From: Candidatus Merdimorpha stercoravium
Lineage (GTDB): Bacteria; Bacteroidota; Bacteroidia; Flavobacteriales; UBA1820
DNA length: 19,529 nucleotides
NCBI GenBank assembly: GCA_018715295.1
Contig: DVLY01000080.1
Coordinates: forward strand, 1-19,529
Direction of reading: 5' to 3'
Position 1 is the stretch's first letter; each line of letters opens with the position of its first letter. Positions 15,001-19,529 of this stretch are shown here, in pieces. Both the position numbers and the translations under genes were made by a program. The notes under the pieces were generated by a model. The model worked only from the letters and a program-made list of their open reading frames with translations. It made no database searches and was not told where the DNA came from.

Positions 15001-15187
15001 CCACGGCTTGCGATACGGTCAGGGCGCTGGCACCGGGGTACGAGGCGCTGATCTTGACCGTAGGCGGGGTGATGGCCGGATACTGGTCGACAGGCAGCAT
15101 CTTCAGGCCGATGATCCCCACGATGACGATCACGATGGAGATAACGGCCGAGAAGATGGGGCGTCGTATGAAGAAATTCGCTTGCAT
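12077..15187 (-). CDS. Efflux RND transporter permease subunit (HAE1/AcrB-type)
   Basis: This 1036-residue inner-membrane pump uses the proton gradient to drive hydrophobic or amphiphilic compounds out through the partner outer-membrane channel. The product has the family's start (MQANFFIRRPIFSAVISI), a large periplasmic loop (about 30-340) with ESSSTNSGGF, a block of transmembrane helices with the proton-relay pair D408-D409 in GIVVDDAIVVVEN, a second periplasmic loop, and a second helix block with GLAAKNAILIVEFA, whose lysine is the partner of the aspartates. Full length is normal. Sequence character places it in the hydrophobe/amphiphile group rather than the heavy-metal group, which has a different start and relay; the actual substrates cannot be told. 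The adaptor gene ends 27 bases upstream, and the outer-membrane gene overlaps its stop. Confidence 0.97.
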   Translation of the reverse strand: MQANFFIRRPIFSAVISIVIVIVGIIGLKMLPVDQYPAITPPTVKISASYPGASALTVSQAVGTPIEQELNGTPGMIYMESSSTNSGGFSATVTFDLSTDADLAAVEIQNRVKLAESRLPAEVIQNGISVDKQASSQLLTLCLTSDDPKFDEIYLSNFATMNVLDMLRRIPGVGRVSNVGSRYYAMQIWLLPDRLSGFGLTVQDIQNAIKEQNRESAAGVLGQQPATDVDITIPITAEGRLSDVSQFENIVVRANADGSIIRLKDVARISLEASSYTTESGMNGKNAAVLRLYLLPGANAMEVVARVKTELEQLSKTFPEGIHYEIPLDNTEYISASIHKVYKTLFEALFLVILVVYLSLQNWRATLIPLIAVPISLVGTFGFMLIFGFSLNLMTLLGLILSIGIVVDDAIVVVENVERIMEEEKLDAFHATQKAMKGLTGALIATSLVLCAVFVPVSFLGGITGILYRQFTVTIAVSVLISTVVALTLSPAMCALILRPSDPNKPKNVVFRTIDRWLTEGNRRYVNLIRWAIPRSRRVWLWFGVGLIAIVAMNRWIPTSFMPQEDQGNFRIELELPEGATLERTRKVTQRAVAYLMSLPEVDYVLDVNGSSPRVGGNQSRSSELTVVLKPWGERGHKTIQELTQQIKEEMQKYPEAKVYIFTPPVIPGLGSSGGFEMQLEARGDATYDDLVQAADTLLYYASRRKEISGVSSSMQPEIPQLYFDVDRDKAKILGVPMTDIFSTLKAFTGSVYVNDFNMFNRIYKVYVQAEAPYRSNRDNINLFFVRSGNGTMIPLTALGTTSYTTGAGTIKRFNMFTSAVITGEAAKGYSSGQAMKVMEEIARKHLPSNIGIEWSGLSYQEKQAGGQIGLILMLVFLFVFLFLSALYESWSIPLSVILSLPVAVLGAYLGLAVCGLENNIYFQIGLVTLIGLAAKNAILIVEFAKEQVSRGEDVVHAALTAARLRFRPVMMTSMAFILGMVPMVLASGPGSASRQAIGTGVFFGMLVAVSVGIVLVPFFFVMIYRAKDRIKRLRA

Positions 15188-15214
15188 GGCGTATGGGTTC
15201 CTTGTATTGGGGGA

Positions 15215-16372
15215 TTATTCCACCGGGGGTACGGCTTGTACTTCCATTCCGGGGCTGAGTTTGTGGTAGCCTTCCACCACGATCCGCTCCCCGCTGGCCA
15301 GACCGCGTTCCACGACAATCTTGTTGGGAAGTTCCGGGCCGAGTTCGATGAAACGTCTTTCGACGCGGTTGTCCGAATTGACGACATAGACGTAAGCGCC
15401 TCCCTTTTCGATCTCTACCGCTTTGTTCGGTACGACGATGGCTCCTTCACGAACATCCAGCAGGAGTTTGACCCGGGTGGTCTGTCCCGGCAGCAGGATG
15501 TGTTTGGGGTTGGGCATTTCGGCCCGTACGGAGAAGGTTCCGGTCTTGGGATCGACTTGCGGTTCGGCAAAATCGACCAGCCCTTTGAGAGGGTATTGGG
15601 AATTGTCCGCCAGGGTTACCGTGATGTAAGGCTGCCAGGAACGGGTGGTGTCCTGGTGCCCGATGTTCATGTTGCGCTCCTTGCTGCGCAGGTAGTCCAA
15701 TTCGGTCATGCTGAAGTCCACCCGCACGGTGTCGCTCTTGACGATAGTGGCCAGCAGCGATTGTCCGCCGGGGCCTACCAGCGTGCCGATGTCCACCAGG
15801 CGTTCGCTGATGTATCCCGAGATGGGACTGCGTACGGTGGTGTAGCCCAGTTCCATTTCGGCTTGGGTGAGATCGGCCTGGCTCATGGACACCGAAGCGG
15901 TGGCTGTTTCGTAAGTGGCGGTGGCGTTGTCCAGGTCCAGCCGGCTGGCGGCATTTTGCTGGTAGAGGGGTTTGATGCGTTCCAGGTCGCGCTCGGCTTT
16001 CAAGGCGAGCGCCTGGTCCTTGTTCAACTGGGCGCGCGCTTTGTCCACCTTGGCCCGGTACTGTTTGGGGTCGATGACAAACAATACCTGGTCTTTGTGT
16101 ACGTACGACCCTTCCTCGAACAGCATGCTTTCCAGGTATCCTTCCACACGTGCGCGGATTTCGACGAACTGCTGCGCCCGGATGCGACCTACGTATTCTC
16201 CGTAGATTTCCACGTTTTCGGCTGCGACTTCTTCGACGGCTACTACGGGCGGCAGGCTGGGCACTTCTTTGTCCCGGGTGAGCAGGGCAATGGCAACGAT
16301 GGCCACCACCACGGCAACGGCTGCATAGAGTGCTGTCCTGCGGGTGATCTTTACATGAAATCGGATGGACAT
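15215..16372 (-). CDS. Efflux RND transporter periplasmic adaptor subunit (membrane fusion protein)
   Basis: The 385-residue adaptor bridges the RND pump and the outer-membrane channel. It has one N-terminal membrane helix (about 14-31) and no lipobox cysteine, so it is anchored by this helix rather than by lipid as in AcrA. Then follow the first half of the lipoyl domain (YVGRIRAQQFVEIRARVEGYLE), an alpha-helical hairpin rich in Ala, Lys and Gln (about 110-185), the second lipoyl half (LGYTTVRSPISGYISE), a beta-barrel domain and the membrane-proximal domain with GQTTRVKLLL and a GLASGERIVVEG end. The ATG at 16372 is chosen because the reading frame upstream, open to 16501, is Lys-rich and unrelated. 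It is the first gene of the efflux operon; no TetR- or MarR-type regulator lies in the window. Confidence 0.94.
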   Translation of the reverse strand: MSIRFHVKITRRTALYAAVAVVVAIVAIALLTRDKEVPSLPPVVAVEEVAAENVEIYGEYVGRIRAQQFVEIRARVEGYLESMLFEEGSYVHKDQVLFVIDPKQYRAKVDKARAQLNKDQALALKAERDLERIKPLYQQNAASRLDLDNATATYETATASVSMSQADLTQAEMELGYTTVRSPISGYISERLVDIGTLVGPGGQSLLATIVKSDTVRVDFSMTELDYLRSKERNMNIGHQDTTRSWQPYITVTLADNSQYPLKGLVDFAEPQVDPKTGTFSVRAEMPNPKHILLPGQTTRVKLLLDVREGAIVVPNKAVEIEKGGAYVYVVNSDNRVERRFIELGPELPNKIVVERGLASGERIVVEGYHKLSPGMEVQAVPPVE

Positions 16373-16498
16373 AAGTTCGGTTGCGGTATAATTATGGTGA
16401 GTGCTTTTCTTCTTCTTCTTGAAATGATTGGAAAAGAGTCGGTTATCTTGCCTTTCCCTGGGGCGGTTTCCCGCAGGCAGGGCTTTTTCTTCAAAAAA

Positions 16499-16506
16499 CA
16501 AAAGTA
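16499..16506 (-). promoter_or_regulatory. Possible -7 box of the efflux operon
   Basis: On the minus strand this reads TACTTTTG, matching TAnnTTTG. No clear TTG/TTTG lies 19-22 bases upstream, and the leader would be about 120 nt. The surrounding 190 bases are AT-rich and otherwise carry no recognised feature, so the true promoter could be elsewhere in 16373-16560. Confidence 0.3.
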
Positions 16507-16564
16507 TGGAAAGGAGGCTTTTGCTTTTGTTTTAAGTTAATTAATAAAATGCTAAAGGAAATTT

Positions 16565-16600
16565 AAAATCCCGGCGGGGAGAGTTTCCTGCCGGGATTTT
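16565..16600 (-). terminator. Terminator of the polyamine operon
   Basis: A perfect 11-bp stem (16565-16575 with 16590-16600, core ATCCCGGC/GCCGGGAT) has a 14-base loop and, on the minus strand, leads into TTTTAAATTT. It starts about 20 bases after the agmatinase stop (16621). The T tract is interrupted, so strength is moderate. Confidence 0.7.
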
Positions 16601-16620
16601 CATGTGAAGCAGGTCCTCCT

Positions 16621-17667
16621 TCAATGCTCGGAGCAGGCCCGCAGCAGGCTGCAGAGTTTGTAGAGGATACGCGCTCCTACGTTGGCATCCCAGTCGCCGC
16701 CGGCCTCCCCGGGGCTTACTTCGCACAGGTCCGCCCCGATCACCTTCCGCCCGCTTTCGTGCAGGCAGCGCAGCAGGTAGCTGGCCTGATGGAAACTGAG
16801 CCCGCCCGGTACCGGGGTTCCCGTTCCGGGACACAGCGAAGGATCCAGGGCGTCGATGTCGAAGCTCACGTACACGTTTTCCCCCAGGTCGTTCACGATC
16901 CGGGAGCAGACTTGTGCCCACTTCGTCCCTTCGAACAGGTTGCGGTGCAGGGTGTAGTCGTCCCACAGGCGGATGCGGCCCCCGGAGCATTCGATCCGCT
17001 GCACTTCGTCCGGGCAGAGGTCGCGCACGCCGACCTGCACCAGACGCTCCACAGCGGGAAGTTGCAGGGCGTTGTACAGGATCGAGGCATGGGAATAGGT
17101 GAACCCTTCGTAGGCTTCCCGAAGGTCGGCATGGGCATCCAGGTGCAGGATGCTGAACGAAGAGTGCCGCTCGGCCAGTGCTTCCAGATAGCCCAGGGGA
17201 CAGGAGTGGTCGCCGCCCAGCAGGACGACGTTTTTGCCTTGCTCCAACAGCGCTCCGGTATCCCGGCGGGTGCAGGCGTTTACCTGGCGGCAGGCTTGGT
17301 TGATCTCTTCCAACAGCGGGGCGTAGGAGGCAGTGTCCTCCCCTTGTTCCTGAGCGCGGATGATGGTGAGGGCTTTTTCTCGCCACGAGCTGTTGTCGGT
17401 GCACAGGGCGTTGCCGGGGTGGGTGCCGATGCGGTTTTCCCAGGCGCGGGGGTAGTCGAAATCGTAAAAATCCAACTGGGGCGAGGCTTCGAGAATGGCG
17501 TCGGGTCCTTTGGCTGCGCCGTCCCCGTACGAGGTGGTTACGTCCCAGCGGACGGGATATACGACAGTTTCGGCTTCCTCCAGCGTGTAGGGGAAGCCGA
17601 AATAGCGGCCGTTGTTTACCCCGGCGGCCGAGGGGTCGAAGGTTTTTTCCGGGGCGGGATTATTCAT
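16621..17667 (-). CDS. Agmatinase-family ureohydrolase
   Basis: Agmatinase hydrolyses agmatine to putrescine and urea using two Mn2+ ions. The 348-residue product shows the whole ureohydrolase metal site: GGDHS (151-155, H154), DAHAD (D177, H179, D181) and SFDIDALDPS with D270 and D272. GTGTPVPGGL after it is also typical. The protein is longer than classical SpeB (about 305 residues), with an insertion of about 60 residues between 70 and 140 and an N-terminal extension; such longer versions are common in Bacteroidota. The ATG at 17667 overlaps the stop of speDE by eight bases, suggesting translational coupling. Arginase, formiminoglutamase or guanidino-acid hydrolase activity cannot be excluded from sequence, but the fusion with a spermidine-making partner on the same transcript favours agmatine as substrate. 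Confidence 0.85.
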   Translation of the reverse strand: MNNPAPEKTFDPSAAGVNNGRYFGFPYTLEEAETVVYPVRWDVTTSYGDGAAKGPDAILEASPQLDFYDFDYPRAWENRIGTHPGNALCTDNSSWREKALTIIRAQEQGEDTASYAPLLEEINQACRQVNACTRRDTGALLEQGKNVVLLGGDHSCPLGYLEALAERHSSFSILHLDAHADLREAYEGFTYSHASILYNALQLPAVERLVQVGVRDLCPDEVQRIECSGGRIRLWDDYTLHRNLFEGTKWAQVCSRIVNDLGENVYVSFDIDALDPSLCPGTGTPVPGGLSFHQASYLLRCLHESGRKVIGADLCEVSPGEAGGDWDANVGARILYKLCSLLRACSEH

Positions 17668-18940
17668 GCAGCATCTGTTTGACGTACTGCGGCAGGGCAA
17701 AGGCTGCGCGGTGTACTTCGGGGTTGTAGTATTTCAGGCTGTTGGCCTGGGTAAAGCGCAGGGCGGCTTCCGGGTCGGGGGTGGTAACGTCGAGCGGGCC
17801 GTTGATACCCAGTTGGAAGCTCCAGATACCCGAAGGGTAGGTCGGGATGTGGAACAGCATGGTCTTGACCCGATCGGCCGGGAAGATGCGCTTCAGGCAG
17901 GCGTTCAGTTCGGCAAAGGTCGTGGCGTTGAACATCGGCGATTCGCCCTGGGTGATCAGGATGCCGCCGTCGGTGAGTATCCGCTGGCAGTCCCGGTAGA
18001 ATTTTTCCGAGAACAGGCCTTCCGCCGGGCCGACGGGGTCGCTGCCGTCCACGATGACGTAGTCGAAACTCTTGTCCGGTGCCTGGGCGACGTACTGGAT
18101 GCCGTCGCCGATGATCAGTTCCAGTTTGGGGTTGTTGAAGGCCGAGGACATCTGCGGGAGGAACTGCTTGGAGGCTTCCACCACGTTGGCGTCGATCTCG
18201 ACCATGACGATCTTTTCCACTTCGGGGTGCTTGACGATCTCGCGCACCGAAGCGCCGTCCCCTCCGCCGATGATCAGCACTTTCTTCACGTGGCCGTGCG
18301 CCAGCATGGCCGGGTGGGAGATCATCTCGTGATAGTTGGCCTCGTCGCGCTCGGTGCACATGAACATGTTGTCGATGGTCAGCGCCTTGCCGTAGCCGTA
18401 GGTGTCGATCACGCGGGTGCGCTGGTACTCGGAGGTCTTGTCGTAGAACACCTCGCCGGTATGCCGCAGGGAGAGGGCCTGGTTGTCGTCCTTGTCGGTG
18501 AACCAGACGTTGCGGGTGTATTTTTGGGGGTTGGTGTGTTTCTTGTTCAGTTCGCGCATCGAAGCCAGGTCGAAATCCAGGCGTTCGAGCAGGGCCAGGC
18601 TGCCGCGGCGCATCTCCAGGGCCGAGTAGTTGCCCGCTCCGAAAGCTTCCTTGAGGTGGTCGAACGAGATCCAGGGATCTACCGAATCGCCGCAAGTGAA
18701 CAGGTCGACCGCCGCATAACCGTACTCCGGCCAGGTATGGATGGCCAGGTGGCTTTCCTGGATGACCACTACGCCCGATACTCCGTAGGGCGAGAAGTGG
18801 TGGAATGTCGAATTGATGACCGTAGCGCCGGCTTTTTCGGCCGCAGCTACCATGGACGATTCGATACGGGCCACGTCGTTCATCACGTGGGGTTCGCAAC
18901 CGAAGAATTCTACCAGGATATGCCTTCCTAATGCTCTCAT
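17660..18940 (-). CDS. speDE: Fused S-adenosylmethionine decarboxylase / aminopropyltransferase (SpeD-SpeE)
   Basis: The 426-residue protein joins two consecutive enzymes of spermidine synthesis. Residues 1-120 are a bacterial class-1B AdoMet decarboxylase: the ESHLAIHTWPE segment (62-72) holds Ser63, where self-cleavage makes the pyruvoyl group, with His68 and Cys83 (FTCG) in the processing and catalytic positions. After a charged linker (about 121-145) comes a spermidine-synthase domain: YQ (172-173), the nucleotide-binding GGGDGA (225-230), VEID (247-250), the catalytic VDGSDPVGPAEG (297-308) and YNPEVHRAAF (405-414). The DGSDP stretch has Gly where most relatives have Ser, Thr or Cys. Self-cleavage at Ser63 would free a 62-residue beta chain, leaving the alpha chain attached to SpeE. 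The ATG at 18940 is chosen because the frame upstream (to 19120) is unrelated. Aminopropyl acceptor is presumably putrescine, inferred from the partner gene. Confidence 0.93.
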   Translation of the reverse strand: MRALGRHILVEFFGCEPHVMNDVARIESSMVAAAEKAGATVINSTFHHFSPYGVSGVVVIQESHLAIHTWPEYGYAAVDLFTCGDSVDPWISFDHLKEAFGAGNYSALEMRRGSLALLERLDFDLASMRELNKKHTNPQKYTRNVWFTDKDDNQALSLRHTGEVFYDKTSEYQRTRVIDTYGYGKALTIDNMFMCTERDEANYHEMISHPAMLAHGHVKKVLIIGGGDGASVREIVKHPEVEKIVMVEIDANVVEASKQFLPQMSSAFNNPKLELIIGDGIQYVAQAPDKSFDYVIVDGSDPVGPAEGLFSEKFYRDCQRILTDGGILITQGESPMFNATTFAELNACLKRIFPADRVKTMLFHIPTYPSGIWSFQLGINGPLDVTTPDPEAALRFTQANSLKYYNPEVHRAAFALPQYVKQMLHE

Positions 18941-18974
18941 TTTATTCTGTTTGTTAAAAGCAATTACACGGGTG

Positions 18975-18982
18975 CAAAGATA
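18975..18982 (-). promoter_or_regulatory. -7 box of the speDE operon
   Basis: The minus strand reads TATCTTTG, 34 bases upstream of the speDE start codon, giving a leader of about 28 nt. The best upstream match is TTTG at 19008-19011, 25 bases away, which is longer than usual, so the -33 part is uncertain. Confidence 0.5.
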
Positions 18983-19066
18983 CGAGATTTGCACAAGGAT
19001 TTCGTCGCAAACGTTTCGAGGGAAAGAAATATTTTTGCCCGTGCGCTTTTCTCCGTTGCAAAGGCT

Positions 19067-19074
19067 TATCTTTG
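19067..19074 (+). promoter_or_regulatory. -7 box of the TonB-dependent receptor gene
   Basis: TATCTTTG lies 36 bases before the ATG at 19111. A good -33 element is not seen; TTTG at 19034-19037 is 29 bases away. Together with the box at 18975 it makes the 170-bp gap between the divergent genes a probable two-way promoter region. Confidence 0.45.
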
Positions 19075-19110
19075 ATAGCGGACAATACGCGGGAAAAGAC
19101 CGAAGGAGAC

Positions 19111-19529
19111 ATGAAAGCAATAGCCGGAAAAGTGAAAAAGAATATCGCTGTGGGCGGTAAATGGATAGTGATATGGGCTGTTTTGCTGATATTGGCGGGG
19201 GAAGGCCTGCAGGCCGAAGGGCAGCTGGACGTGTCGATCCGTCTGCCGGACAAGTCCGGACGGCGGGTGGATCGCCCGGAAGTGGGACGGATGGACTCTG
19301 AAAATAGGACCTACTATCCGGGGAAACTCGACCGCCGTTTCGACGAGATGCTCGATCGCCGTTTTCCGGGGGTGCGGTATTACCAGGGGCAGGTCTTTAT
19401 CCGCAACCGGCCGTGCCTGTACTATCTGGTGGACGGCGTGCCGCTCTCTTCGCTCGAGGGTGTCGATCCGCTCTCGGTGCGCAGTATCTCTGTGCTCTCG
19501 GACATGGCGAGCACTTCGCTGTACGGCCC
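19111..19529 (+). CDS. TonB-dependent receptor, plug domain (partial, cut by window end)
   Basis: This is the first 139 codons of an outer-membrane receptor of the SusC/RagA type, which takes up substrates using TonB energy. An N-terminal signal peptide (basic start, hydrophobic helix about 18-29, small residues near 35) is followed by a short charged spacer and directly by a plug-like segment: FPGVRYYQGQVFIRNRP (about 86-102), YYLVDGVPL (104-112) and VDPLSVRSISVLSD (about 118-131), ending in STSLYG. The IRxxxxxxYLVDGVPL and VLSDxASTSLYG patterns are the recognised plug signatures, with some divergence. The CarboxypepD_reg-like domain commonly found before the plug in SusC proteins does not fit in the roughly 50 residues available. 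A purine-rich AAGGAG (19103-19108) lies just before the start. The rest of the gene is outside the window. Confidence 0.72.
   Translation, partial: MKAIAGKVKKNIAVGGKWIVIWAVLLILAGEGLQAEGQLDVSIRLPDKSGRRVDRPEVGRMDSENRTYYPGKLDRRFDEMLDRRFPGVRYYQGQVFIRNRPCLYYLVDGVPLSSLEGVDPLSVRSISVLSDMASTSLYG

Noticed and set aside
14171..16540. A 789-codon plus-strand open frame opposite the efflux pump and adaptor genes
   Set aside because: It runs antisense to two clearly recognised genes. Its translation is Gly-, Asp- and His-rich with no family pattern. Such frames are a by-product of codon use in GC-rich genes.

Overview
The window looks like chromosomal DNA from a high-GC member of the Bacteroidota, probably order Bacteroidales (an Alistipes/Rikenellaceae-type genome is my best guess, by inference). 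The support is: several upstream regions carry the Bacteroidota vegetative promoter -7 box TAnnTTTG (TATCTTTG or TACCTTTG); Shine-Dalgarno sequences are mostly absent; lpxB and an RND/NodT-type efflux system show a Gram-negative envelope; and the right end holds the start of a SusC/RagA-like TonB-dependent receptor. Gene density is high and the content is mostly housekeeping. I see no phage, insertion sequence, CRISPR array, tRNA or rRNA.

Layout. Positions 1-357 are a non-coding, AT-rich to GC-rich stretch with a possible short transcript that ends at a strong terminator (80-114). On the minus strand follow a DUF456 membrane protein (358-870) and rsgA (1031-1972), a ribosome-assembly GTPase. 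Divergent from rsgA is a plus-strand run of closely packed genes: rlmN (rRNA/tRNA methylation), a long-chain polyprenyl diphosphate synthase, surE, lpxB and a ComEC/Rec2-type membrane protein (2179-8184). A SIMPL-domain protein with its own promoter follows (8258-8989). This run ends at a pair of back-to-back terminators (9016-9092).

Everything from 9114 to 18940 is on the minus strand. Read in transcription order from the right, it begins with a polyamine operon: a fused SpeD-SpeE protein (S-adenosylmethionine decarboxylase plus aminopropyltransferase), whose stop overlaps the start of an agmatinase-family gene, closed by a terminator at 16565-16600. Next is a tripartite efflux operon (membrane-fusion protein, RND pump, NodT-type outer-membrane lipoprotein). 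Last comes a two-gene unit: a CDF zinc/cation exporter and a small secreted OmpA-like protein. At 19111 a TonB-dependent receptor starts, divergent from the polyamine operon and cut by the window end.

Working together: agmatinase would make putrescine from agmatine, and the fusion protein would make decarboxylated AdoMet and transfer its aminopropyl group to putrescine, giving spermidine from one two-gene transcript. LpxB, SurE and the prenyl synthase share a transcript with RlmN and ComEC without an obvious common pathway. I did not find a clearly new system. The most notable items are the SpeD-SpeE fusion operon, the possible short RNA at the left edge, the stacked palindromes between the convergent units, the OmpA-like protein paired with a metal exporter, and a ComEC-like protein without a visible nuclease domain.
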